Source: Ulva prolifera (lineage: Eukaryota > Chlorophyta > Ulvophyceae > Ulvales > Ulvaceae). From it: a stretch of 64,000 nucleotides of DNA. How positions within the stretch are numbered: the first letter of the stretch is position 1; the number at the start of each line of letters is the position of its first letter. Shown here piece after piece: positions 11,381-22,600 of the stretch. A program made the translations under genes and the position numbers. The notes under the pieces were generated by a model. The model was not told the DNA's origin, did no database searches, and worked only from the letters and a program-made list of their open reading frames with translations. Location of the stretch: assembly GCA_023078555.1 (NCBI GenBank), contig CM041200.1, positions 186,001-250,000 of the forward strand, given 5' to 3'.

Positions 11381-14300
11381 CACAGGCAGGATCGACAAAT
11401 GAGCAGACTGGAGGTATTCCGATGGCAGCCTAGGTATTTTCGGCAAAAACACGAAACGCTGAAAACCCACTTGCATTCAAGTCCTCATCTTCTGCGCTTC
11501 ACATTGGTGTTTTCTCGGGCTTCAGGTGAGGTCTATGCACGCAGCCAGATGAATTTAACTCTCATGGAGAACGCCACTTTACGTTGGGTTACCGCTCGAG
11601 TACACCGGAGAATGTGCAAGCGCCCCGGTTCATTGTGACACCGGGTCGAATGGATCGCTGTTGCTGTGAGTGCTCAATTGCGTTGGTTGTGCTCTAATTG
11701 AAGCCTTGGTTTGTTGTGGCGGTGTATTGCAAGTGTGCCCGCTTACCCGTCCGTACCGCTGAATTACGTCGACAGAGCTCGATCAGGCCTTTGGCCAGCC
11801 TGATCGAGCATCTCTTTGACAGAAGCCATCCACATTTGCTTTCGATATAACTTCAGCTGTGACTCTGTCTAGTTTTAGGGCCTATGAGCGGCAGCTTGGA
11901 CTGCTCGGGTCTTGTCCACGTACACGGCGTTACTCTGAAAGTACGTGAGGCCGCTCGTAAAGAGCTGAAAAGGGGACATACGAATCTAGGGATGTGGTAG
12001 AATTTTGTGCAGGACAACATCTGACCATGTGGTCGTGACCATGGCGTGAGCCAGATCCAGCCTGAGCATTTTCACACCAAGAATGCTTTTCTACCCTTTT
12101 GCCACGCCACACAGAGCCATGAATGCCAATGGTGTGGACACTGGCGTTGTTCAGTAGTTCCTTATTTTTCTTCAAAGCAAACGGGAATCGAGAACTCAAC
12201 ACTCAACTCTTGGAATGCGATTGAGCATGACACTGCCTCACACCAAACCCAGATGCTTCTGTCACAACCCCGAAGCAACCATTCAAAGCACTGAGACACT
12301 TCCATATAGATGATGTTGGCATCCGTGCCGCTCCTCCGAGCGCGACCGGTTGATGAGCAGGGTGCCCTTGGAGCTGCAGTCCTATGAGGCCCCGGCATAA
12401 ACTTTGGTCGCTGGTTATTGCACACCCTCGTAGCCACAGCATGTCGCTGCGGTAGCGGCTGATCAAGCGCTCAGTAGACATTTCAACACAACTACACACC
12501 AAGATGCACAAATGAACTTCAAAAGCTCTGCTGAACGTGATAGTTTCATTAAGACACACTGACCCTGTTCGACCGTGCACTGCTGAAACGCTTCGCGATA
12601 GCTGTTTGTACCCAGTCGCGCCCCCACCTCGCCCTGTCCATTACGTAGTATTCTGTACCTATTTGCTTTGCGTCGATGTGATAGCCCAAGGCCCCTCGGA
12701 ATGTAGCGCCACAGCATTCTTTTCGCGCTGCGAAAGGTCAGCATGACCTCGAGCTTTGTTTTACGACGATTTGATTGCATCTTCGTCGCACATATGCAAA
12801 CTGCTGCTTGTTTCGACTTCTGTGAGGAATGCTGCAAGTGAAGGCTGGATTGGTGAAGCAGCTAGACGCACTCGAGCACAAAGCCACTCGCGGCAACCGT
12901 GGCAGCAGCAGAATCCTCTGAAGCATTCACTTCAGATGTGTTAGAAGTGTTGTTCTGTGCCGCTCTACGCCCTGCTCAAGGACAGTATTGTTGACACATG
13001 AGCAAAAGGTGAGGAAGCAGACTGCGACATGTGGATCGTGGAGGCATGCAGCACGGAAACTCTCGTATTGAATAGGCGATCCCTGTGCAGCTGAGTGAGC
13101 CATTGGAATACATTGGACAGAGTCATGGCGACCAGCCTGGAACACAGACAATCGCTACAAGCAACACGACAGGGCGCTTTCCTTGGACTATCGAGTAGCC
13201 TGCACATACAGGTCGGCGCCAGTACATTCAACAATGGTGCATGCCTAAGCAATGGAGTGATCTTACTAGGCACATGATGCAGGCATGAGGTTTGTACTGT
13301 ACATGATGCAGGTCTCAGAAGACTTCTACTTGCAATGTGACCACTGATGCACCTATGAATTCGACACAGCAGTCATTGGTGGATACTCAAACTCAACTGC
13401 CATGAGATCATGACGGCCTGCACATGGGGATTTATACCCGCATTAAGCTGCAAACTCGAGGACGTCCGTGTACACCGTGTTGGTTGCGACGGGATGAGCA
13501 CGTCCACACGGTCAAGCACACCGGCTCCCCGACATCACATCACATTATCGAACTGGGCGTATACCCGATCATGAGAGCAAGAAGCTGCAAATGAGGTGCT
13601 TCAACCTGACTGCATGATGCTGGCGTCATGCACCTCCGAACAGGCCTCTGATTGTTCCCGGGAGTGCTTGGCAAGCAATTGTATCTCACTGCAATCATAA
13701 TTGCAGGCAACACAGGCACGCGCACAAAGACGCGCCGGGCATAGTTGCAAGCCATGCAGCAATCATTCTGAAGAGATACGTCTTGTCAGCGGTCGGCTCC
13801 ATCACAAGACTGATCAGCACAGCGTCCCAAGACCAACCTGATGAACTGCCGCAATTAAGCATTTGATAAGCCGCAGGTCATCAGAGGTGTACAACTATTC
13901 AGCGACTTCAGCAGCTGGAAAATATGTCAACGTACCACAGGCGCAGATGTGTGCGTAGCTGGCACATCTTCTGGACCGCTCGAACAGCCACATATACATG
14001 TACAGAATGAAACGGATGATTGTAACGAAGACTATGTGCTGCAAGTTGGTCTGGTGTGGTGATGTTTACTGTCGGGAGGCCTGGCCGTGCGCATTCGTAT
14101 TCAGCAGTACGCTGCCGCACAGCGGCTGGAACGGACTTTTCTAAATGGCCACACAGACGGCTGTTCGACTCGCAATAGACAGCTTTGTAACATTGCCATC
14201 ACATGCGTGGGCGTGGGAGCGGTGCAGCGGCGATCTGTTGCTCTGTGCCTTTTGACGCATTTACCTACCGCGGCCGAGCGTGGTATGTCGATGGTAACCG

Positions 14301-14445
14301 GGGCAACTTGGGTAAAGGTCATCGTATGAGCCCGCACAGCCCGATAACTCCGGCTCTAAGGTGCCGGGCACAACACAGTACTACCAGCGATGCCACTTTA
14401 CCACCGTGCTACCTCCCGTTTGCTCATTTGTCGATCCTGCCTGTG
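11381..14445. mobile_element. 3.07-kb DNA transposon with matching terminal inverted repeats
   Basis: The left end reads CACAGGCAGGATCGACAAAT (11381-11400) and continues GAGC. The right end (14422-14445) is its exact reverse complement, and similarity continues imperfectly to about 36 bp. The element lies inside the 5' LTR of K. No flanking duplication is seen, and about 340 bp of LTR next to the right end is missing, as after a transposition-linked deletion. Only short, unrecognised open frames are present on either strand, so it looks non-autonomous. The superfamily is not determined from the ends. Confidence 0.75.
11777..11809. repeat. Perfect 12-bp hairpin inside the 3-kb DNA transposon
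   Basis: GCTCGATCAGGC (11777-11788) and its exact reverse complement (11798-11809) are separated by 9 bases. It could be a terminator-like or cruciform structure; nothing in the sequence assigns it a role. Confidence 0.6.
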
Positions 14446-14616
14446 CATTCGGAGACACTAAGTCACCTGAGTCCCGAACCCGCTACGCGGCGGCCACGCT
14501 AGAGTACTACACGAAATTGTCATAAAGTCACATTTGGAGTTCAACTCAGACATGCACGCTAATCTCCGAGACGCGCTGTTATCGCACCGGAAGTTACATG
14601 CATATGTCAGTGTACT

Positions 14617-15262
14617 GAGGTAGAAAGTTCACTGGTCGATGTTGTATTACATGAACATCACGGACCGGCAGAGCATGTTTCGGCCTTGCCAAAGGGCCTC
14701 ATCAGACGCCTACGTGGGTGAAAGCAACCAACACCGAACCAGCTCGCAAGTTCCCTAATATTCAATCCTCTAGAGCGAGACAGACGGAGACTGGAAGAAA
14801 CGTCCAGAGCCCAGAAAACCGACACGAGATAAGATAACGAGGTAAGGCACATCACGCCGCCCGCAATTGTGGGCAATGCATGTAGAGGCACGCAAATGCA
14901 CCTCCACAGCACCTCCAGCTGTTCGAATGCAAGCGCGAGTGGAAGCGTCATACCGTAAGTTTAGTTGGGCGAAATGTTAAGTATGTGTGCGGAGTACTTA
15001 GCACATGACGCCTGAGATCTGGGATCACACCTGCATGGTCCGTATCTGAGTCAGATACTTGAGCCATGACCTTGTTCGACCTATACAGAGAGCTGGAATG
15101 TGTCTTCTCATTCGCGGGCTGGTGACTGCCACGTGTCACCCCGTGCGTGCATTCGCATGTGCACCTGCCTTGTGCGCTACGAGGCACTTTCACAACACCA
15201 GCTCGTGCAGAAGCAGCCGCACGACAAATCAAGCCAACTGCCCAAAAAAAAAGGTGCTCACT
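14617..15262 (-). mobile_element. ~645-bp insertion carrying a hammerhead ribozyme motif
   Basis: Relative to the 3' LTR of K (near 29585-29612), about 645 bp of extra sequence lies here. The minus strand carries a hammerhead core (14648-14720). A run of A on the + strand lies near 15241. Ribozymes of this kind are known from Penelope-like elements and retrozymes, so a fragment of one is the most likely identity. No reverse transcriptase or GIY-YIG domain is visible. Exact ends are uncertain by a few bases because the flanking LTR copies diverge here. Confidence 0.5.
14648..14720 (-). ncRNA. Hammerhead ribozyme-like motif
   Basis: Read on the minus strand, the conserved core CUGAUGA (14705-14699) is followed by a 4-bp helix II of GGCC/GGCC with a 9-base loop, then GAAA (14681-14678). 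Next come a 5-bp helix III of ACAUG/CAUGU and the expected cleavage base A at 14648 (GUA). Helix I pairs poorly, so the copy may be inactive or may use a larger helix I. The spacing of all core parts is that of a type I hammerhead. Self-cleavage is inferred, not shown. Confidence 0.7.
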
Positions 15263-15408
15263 TACATGCATAACGCTGGCACCAAATCCGGTGTCCAGCG
15301 CTTGTCAGCCAATCATGTTAGCTATCCCGCGATTATTAGGGATTCCGTTCAGTGTGCTCCACTTTGTGTAGCACTTTTGCGTGGCCAGCCGTAGCAGGGG
15401 TGTCGTGG

Positions 15409-15642
15409 TGTAACACACAACAAAAAAGAGCAAGAATAAGCAACGGTCCTTAAAGGCACACGCGGACATATAAAGCTAATGTCCGCGCTGGCTGTGACCC
15501 GCATCGCACAGCCCACGGGCGTGACACCCGATGACACGGCTTACGCCAGGTCACCGTAAGGGATGACACTTGACCCCCGCTAGCCACCAGTTTGCCTAGC
15601 TTGCTTGACCATGACACGTGTCACGTAACACTGTGCATGACA
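15409..15642 (-). repeat. 3' LTR of chromovirus J (234 bp)
   Basis: This copy differs from the 5' LTR at two positions. It contains a TATA-like box (ATATAAAG) placed between the two 8-bp arms GCGGACAT (15462-15469) and ATGTCCGC (15479-15486). Confidence 0.9.
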
Positions 15643-15750
15643 GAGCTCCCCCGGAGGGAAGTCTGTTCGTCCCGAGCAGACCAATCATAAGGATGAGTGG
15701 CCGTGTCTAGGAACAAACACATCCATGGCCTTAAAGCTAACAATATAGCT

Positions 15751-18700
15751 TTATTTGAAAGGGATCGCGTATGGACACGCGATGCCCTTGCTTTGCCAAA
15801 ACTCTTGAAGAAGCTCCGGACAATTTGTGAGATTTTTTACATTCTCCCAGGTGCACTCATTGTAGCCCAGCCAATGCACCAAGTACTCCCTCGACTTGCC
15901 TTCTTTGCGAGTGTTAGAAATACAATCTACCTCGTATTCTAGCTGGCCATCAATTAAGGTTGGCAACGGAGGAGGCGTGTAATTGTCTGGGAAGTGCTTG
16001 TAGGGTTTGAGAGCACTCACGTGGAAAACATGCTGGATTTTCAGGCCCACACGCAGCTCTAACCGGTATGCCAGTTTGGTGCTACCCACAGCCTCGAGGA
16101 CTTTGAACGGACCAACATAGCGAGGAGCCAGCTTACGGCACAGACCCGACTGGAGCCGGAAGTTCTTCACGTTAAGCATGACAAGATCCCCGGGCCGGAA
16201 AGCCGGTGCCGGGGAACGTTTTCGATCAGCATAACGTTTCATCCGTTGTTGAGCCGCTTCCAAGCACAGTTTGGCGCGAGACAACTGCTCAGACCAGCGT
16301 CCCACGAATTGGGAAATTGCAGGATTCAAGCTCCGCAATTTGGCCACCGTTGGGTCGTCGGGATGTTGCCCATAGTTCAACATAAAGGGTGTGTTGCGGA
16401 TGCTGTGATGCCACGAATTGTTCAAAGCAAACTCCGCATGAGCCAGCAACTTATCCCAGTCGTGTTGATAAGGGCCAACAAAGTGACGCAAGGTGTCCTC
16501 GAGTACCGAGTTGATACGCTCGGTCTGCCCGTCAGTTTGCGGATGGTATGCAGTAGACATGGACAGCGTTGTTCCCAAACGTTTGGCAAGCTCACGCTAG
16601 AAAAGGCTCGTAAAGCGTGTATCTCTGTCTGAGACAATGTTTTGTGGCACACCGTGATACCGGAACACTCGAACCGTATACACTGCAGCCAGTCCTTGAG
16701 CAGAGATTGTCTTGCTGATAGGTTCAATATGTACCATCTTTGACAGGCGGTTCACAACTACAAATATCGCGTCATGCCCTTGCGTAGTAACATGGAGATC
16801 TGTGATAAGGTCCATTGAGACCGATTCCCATCTGCGCTCGGGAATCTGCAAGGGGTGTAGTTTACCCTTTGGTTTTTGCCGGTCAGCCTTGACCCGTTGG
16901 CAAGAGTCACACTTCTCGCACCAGCGCTTGAGATCTGCAGCCAAGCTGGGCCAGAAGTACAATTGCCTCGCCTTCTTCTGGGTCCTACTGAGGCCCCAGT
17001 GACCGGAGAAGGGATGGTTGTGTACGGACTCAAACATTTCGAACCGTAAATTGTCGTAATCAGGCACTACGATTTGTTCATCGGGAGTCCAAAACAACCC
17101 GAACTTGTCTTGTCGCAGCATAGGGTAATTAGGCATGTTGGGCGACACCTTCCCCTCTACGTAACCCCTCTTGAAGCGTTGGACAAAGTTTTGTACAATG
17201 AAGCTTTGGACAGAGGCCTCATCGTCCGCGGACCCAGCCGGATAAGCCATGTCAGCCTCAAAAGTAGCTGCAGTGTCACTTGGAGGTTGGGAACCCGGAG
17301 GCGTGTCATCCCCCCCGTCATGAGCGTGCAGACCCTGCACACTCCGGTCCGTGCCGGCCGGCTCAGCGTCCCGAGCATCAGCAGCGGCGCGACGGGCAGC
17401 CCTAGTCAATTTGACCGCAAAGAGAGCGTAACACACAGTCCGCATCACCCTATCCGCAGAGGGGCTATCTGTGGTCGCGGATGTGGTGGAAGACAACATG
17501 AGCGAAAAATTCTGAGGCGCCCGGGACACCGGATCTGCCACATTGATATGCCCCGGCCGATAACACCACACATAATCATAGCCGCACGCTACATCCAACC
17601 AACGTGCCCGGCGTTTGAGCGTGTGAGCACAGGAAGCAACGTCGAGATAGGTGTTGGGCTGATGATCAGTCACGATCGTGAACTTGGCACCTTCAAGGTA
17701 GCAGCGCCATTCCTTCAGCGCGCATATAACAGCCAACATCTCTATGTCAGACACCGAATAATTCAATTCAGGGCCGGACAGTTTGCGAGAGTAATAGGCA
17801 ATATGATGTCCATCATGCATGAGGTTGGCTCCCACGGCTGGAGGTTTGGAACAGGCGTCACTGACCAGAGTGAAGGGCTTAGAAGGATCAGGAAGGACCA
17901 AAACGGGCGCCGAAATCAACGCCTGCTTGATGCGACCAAACGCCGCCGTGCACAAGTCTGTCCAACGAGAAGCAAAGGCAGCTTGCATAGCTTGCATGTC
18001 GGACGGACTGACACGTCGGAAGCGGCTGCGCTTACCCGCACATTCTTGTTTTGTCAAGCCCTTCAACAAATCCGTTACAGGCGAAGCCATGGCCGCATAA
18101 CCTCTGATGTACTTGCGGAAGTAATTGGCCAACCCCAAGAACTGCCTAACGTCGGCTACGGACTTGGGTACAGGCCAGGAGGCCACCGTGTCCACCTTGG
18201 CAGGATCAGGGCGCAGCCCCGCAGAAGACACGATGTGACCCAGGTATTTGAGCTCAGGCTTGAAGAATTCACACTTTCTCATTACCAGGGACTTGGCTGA
18301 GAATTTCATCTCAAGTGCCTTGTCTGTGAATTGTACAACACTATCAGCAAACAGAGCTTGAAGTTGTACCTTGAGATCCGACATACATGCAGGATCGTCA
18401 AGATGTTTGACGTGCAGCATATATGCCGCAAGCATAGGCCCTTGGATGCGTTGACAGATGACAGCTACTTGCTGTCGTTCGGAGAGGCAAGCTGCGGACA
18501 GCCTCCATTGTGCAGCATCGAACCAAGCATTGAATCGAATAAGCTCGGATGCATCGACAACATCAGCCTTTTTATCCGAATTACCATAAAAGACGTCAAT
18601 AGATGTCATGCACTCTTTGGCAGTTAATATGCCTCGCCGCACCGGAGACCGAGCCCCGTGCAAACGAGCATGCGAGCCACTATTGCTCGAGTTGGCACAT

Positions 18701-19056
18701 CCCGAATGTGCATGTACATTGTTGACAACAACGTCACGATACGTTGGTTTGGAATGGGTTTGTGTGCCCGTGGCAACCATTGATCGCAAAGGAGAACAAC
18801 AAACCTCACCCTTGGCGGTCACGAGCTTCTCAACAAGCTCGAGAGTAGAAGCTAGATTAGCTTCGAGCAAAGCCATGCGCTCTTCCATCGATCCGATGTT
18901 CTCGAAGCGCTTGGAGAGTTTTGACACTTGTGCGGTAAGATCCTTGACGCCGGCGGACAACTCGGACAATTCTTCCGTGTCATTTTGTCGAGACGTCGAG
19001 GCATCCACCTCGGAATGTAGACGCTTCAAGAGCGCGTGAGAATCCTTGGGAGGCAT
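15751..19056 (-). pseudogene. Chromovirus polyprotein region of element J
   Basis: The N-terminus (MPPKDSHALLKRL) is followed by a heptad-rich stretch around residues 25-90 that could form a coiled coil, and then a gag-like region. Downstream are the RT thumb segment with KYLGHIV, an RNase H with TDHQPN, an HHCC integrase zinc finger (H..H..CEKCDSC), the integrase core with AYHPQTDGQTERIN, and a chromodomain with YLVHWLGY. A long stretch is open. The element is treated as a broken fossil and no intact product is claimed. Confidence 0.8.
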
Positions 19057-19130
19057 TGTTTGATCGAAAATGTTCGGAGCGGGAACGCGACGAACCGATT
19101 ATATAGGACAGAATAGGTCAGAAATAGTCA

Positions 19131-19139
19131 CCGATACCA
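19131..19139 (-). other. Primer-binding site of element J
   Basis: TGGTATCGG lies two bases after the 5' LTR. The first seven bases match the classic primer-binding site complementary to initiator methionine tRNA (TGGTATC). The same string occurs after the LTR of copia element I. Confidence 0.6.
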
Positions 19140-19141
19140 AA

Positions 19142-19375
19142 TGTAACACACAACAAAAAAGAGCAAGAATAAGCAACGGTCCTTAAAGGCCCACGCGGAC
19201 ATATAAAGCTAATGTCCGCGCTGGCTGTGACCCGCATCGCACAGCCCACGGGCGTGACACCCGATGACACGGCTTACGCCAGGTCACCGTAAGGGATGAC
19301 ACTTGACCCCCGCTAGCCACCACTTTGCCTAGCTTGCTTGACCATGACACGTGTCACGTAACACTGTGCATGACA
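19142..19375 (-). repeat. 5' LTR of chromovirus J (234 bp)
   Basis: Its 3' end at 19142 is followed, after two bases on the minus strand, by TGGTATCGG (19139-19131), a likely primer-binding site. It carries the same TATA-containing inverted repeat as the other LTR (arms 19195-19202 and 19212-19219). Confidence 0.9.
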
Positions 19376-19680
19376 CGTGGGTGCAGTCCAAACAATATTT
19401 ATACCGTGTACTTGATGGGATTCGTTCTTCTGTTTTCAGAGTTCGAATTGGGGAACCTATTTCCACTCTGTCATAACACATCTTGCCTTACACCAATTTT
19501 GTTGAACGTGTCGTACTCCATAATTGATAACAGTCTCCGCACTGCAACGTAAGGCCCATCCTTCCACGCCAAGTCAGATCCAAGTTCGCATCAGCACCCC
19601 GGAGGCTTCCACCTCTCTCGACAGGTATCGGTTTGCTAAGATCTTCTGTCTAACATTTCACACCTGATCCAGATCTCATC

Positions 19681-22600
19681 ATGTCTGCACCAGAGAGCAT
19701 TCTAGGCGCGGATTGGGACGTAGTTCACCAGTCCATTATAGACCCTAGTGACGCGAACTTGTCCGTCGACCCCCACATGTCACAGGCGCAAGGGATCTCG
19801 TCGTTTTCTCGCGAGGACATCGACTATGTGCGTCGAACATCCGGACAGATAAAAAAAAATGCGCTGGTTGGGCACCGTTGTTACCGAAGCAAGCAAATCC
19901 GTCTCGTCTAGCAGTTCTAGGAGTACACTGTTAGCTATGCAGAAAAACGCTAGAATGTTGCTTGTCAATGAGGAGCTTGGTGAAGAGCTGTGGCCCTTCA
20001 AAACCTTTGAACCAAGGCCTTCGGCACACACAATTGGTGCAACGCTGTCGCTCGGTGGCTCGGACACTTGCATGGTTGCATACGAATGTGTTCGTGTGCA
20101 ACCATGCTAGTGTTCGAATTTTCATGTGCCCGGCATTTTGAATTGTCGGAGGGCTAACCGATAGATGTTGACAAAGACTTATTTATGTGTCGGAAGTAGC
20201 CGACGAAACCTTGGTTCATGTTTGTGTGTCGTCGTTGTTCCCGGATTTTTAGCTTTCGGCGGGTCTCCAAGTGGGCACCTTTCCTGCGCCACCAAAGAAA
20301 ATGGAAAGTAAATTGCAATGAGGCCGTTTCGCACGTTGGTCGTGCCGCGATCGCGAAGACGGTCTAGCTTGTAGCGAGCTCGACAGGCTAAAGCTTCTGG
20401 ATCCATGCTAACGCACACACATGCAAACGCAGCCTTACAAAGATTACAACCGTTAGGCGCCAGTCGTGCGCAAATTATTACTTTTGTGGCGCTTCCGAGC
20501 CGCTCAGAGCCTCGACTTCACTTAATTATTTGGCGGTGGCTAGCCGCTCCGGCAAGTCAAAATCGGACCAATTAGCCGACCAAATTTTGGACAACTTACA
20601 TTTGAGCGGCCTTTAAACGACAATTTCCCCAAAATTCGAACATTTGTCCAGGCCTGGGGCCATCTAGGAATTTGCTTAGCCCTCACGACATGTCACGGAT
20701 GTGCTGGGTAGGCACAAAGTATACACAGCCGTTCTTAGATTTTGTTTATGCTTTTGCCAAGGATGACAGAGCATTCAAAATGTCATTCCTATCGGGCCCA
20801 GCTCAGAACGATATGCTTGATATGATCGGAGTGTCGAAGCACGTCGTAACCCTACGCGCGTCACCAGCTGTGAACAATCCCGGCGCGGCAATCGTGCACT
20901 TAGCCAAGATTGCCGACACGCATCTGCAAGAGATTGTGTACGCCGCATTCCACGCATGCGAAAGTAGGTCGTTTTGTTTGGACTCAATCAAGCTCAAGAT
21001 CCCATCAATCAACGTATCAGTAATGGTGAAGTCAGAAGCCATTCAATTCAAGGATTGGTCATCATCAGTTGTCACGCAGGTATAGTCAACCCTGCCTGAT
21101 CTGTCCTCCCTGCCTGATGTTGAACCAAAGTTCATAGACGATCGATCTGCGTCGTGGTTTCGTAGTGCCGAATACACGTTCAAGTCTGTCAAGTTCCCCG
21201 CATTCTCGGGTCTACGAAGCGACCAACTTTCGGAACTACGATGGCACAAGTACCAAAATGACGCATTGCATGCACGCAAGCACTGCACTCACTTGTCCGA
21301 ACGACAAGTCATTCAACATCTCATGTCGTCATTTGATCGCACGGAGCAGCATTTCACAGTCGCACAACACGCTGCAATGAGACCACATTGTAATGTCCGC
21401 CAATGGCGGGAGACCATTCGTGACTTTGACTTCACGAATGGACAATTCCGACATAACATTGAGTAGGCATGGCAGTCATACAATGTAGACGAGTCCGCTG
21501 ATTTCAATGAATCAGGCATCAGCAATTCACATCATGTCACAGAGTACTACCGATTGATCTTTATTGATTACCCACATATGCCTGGTAGACAATCACGTAT
21601 TGACTTCTCATGCATACTATTCACAAAGCTAAAGCAACTCATGCAACCTCAAAGCACATCAGCCGTCACCTCGACGCTGACGATGTTCTTACCGCTGTCA
21701 CAACTGCTGCTTAAGTTTAACGATGAATTGAAACCTGCCATGAATGAATCCACAGAAAAGGCAGACACGGTCGCTACTGCATTCATAGAATGGTCAGTAT
21801 CACAACTGTTACAAGTCCGAGAATCTTCGAACACGGTCAAACGTTTTAACTGTTGTTTCGGAAAACCGATTTGATAACGCACGGTTGAAATCGAACCGCA
21901 GACATACCCCGCCGGCCGGCAACCGGTTACAAGCCGCGGCGGCGGCACTGCAACCCCCTAACAGGAACTCTATCGTGCAGCCACCTCGTCAGCCTAAGGG
22001 ACCCTCAGCATCTTCAGATAAGCCAGGTCATATCCCTTTCTTGAAAGAGATGTGTCACACCGACAGCCTAGACAAGTTCAAGACTCGGTTCAACGAGTAC
22101 CGTCAGCTTCCAGGCATCAGACGGTCGCCGGATCTCATAACGGCGATCGAAAAGGGACTCGCGGGCGGCAGCACGGCAGTGCATGTTGCGCTGTCACGCG
22201 CAACAGAACCACTACCCCCCTCAGTCAAAGCAACACCCCTCAGCGTATGTCAGGCAATGATGCGCATGACACATTTGCACCCCAAGAAGTAGTGCCCACT
22301 CTGCCCAAGTGGCAAGGGTCTCAATCAGACGCACCCCATGCATCCCATCAGCGAGTGCCCTACAATCAACGAACTTGTGCCTACAGCGAACCGCGAGGCG
22401 TTCTTTCAGGACGCGTCCAACCAGACACGTCAGATGGTCCCCCTCGCATTGCCTAGCAGCTCGGGCACGCGACAGCAAGACAACGTCAAATGTGACCGGT
22501 ATGATCCCAACCGCAAGGGCTCTGACAAGTCCAAGCGGCCACGACATGACACCCAACAACATATCCGCTGAGAAATCGGCAAGCCGTCCACATCATGCCC

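Larger units (their letters stand above)
15409..19375 (-). mobile_element. Young chromovirus (Ty3/gypsy) element J inside the LTR of K
   Basis: Two 234-bp LTRs (15409-15642 and 19142-19375) begin TGTAACACACAAC, end GTGCATGACA and differ at two positions (about 0.9%). The duplication CGTGG flanks the element (15404-15408, 19376-19380). The uninterrupted target is visible at about 29744 in the other LTR of K. Parts in order on the minus strand are a coiled-coil gag-like N-terminus, the C-terminal part of reverse transcriptase, RNase H, a zinc-binding integrase, and a chromodomain near 15.85 kb. Protease and the RT core are not recognised, so it is a non-autonomous derivative with about two breaks. 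The low LTR divergence suggests a recent insertion. Confidence 0.9.
11140..19623 (+). repeat. 5' LTR of chromovirus K, with three insertions inside
   Basis: Pieces match the uninterrupted 3' LTR (28860-29991): 11140-11380 matches its first ~230 bp, 14446-14616 and about 15263-15408 match its middle, and 19381-19623 matches its end. Removing the DNA transposon (11381-14445), the ribozyme-bearing insertion (about 14617-15262) and chromovirus J leaves about 800 bp. That is about 330 bp less than the 3' LTR; the missing part corresponds to about 29090-29427. Confidence 0.8.

Noticed and set aside
12203-12837. Overlapping minus-strand frames as a transposase of the 3-kb transposon
   Set aside because: No catalytic triad, zinc finger or dimerisation motif is visible and the frames are short and overlapping.
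17074-18300. 408-codon + strand frame opposite chromovirus J
   Set aside because: It runs antisense to the recognised J polyprotein, which has clear RNase H and integrase motifs; the + frame has none.
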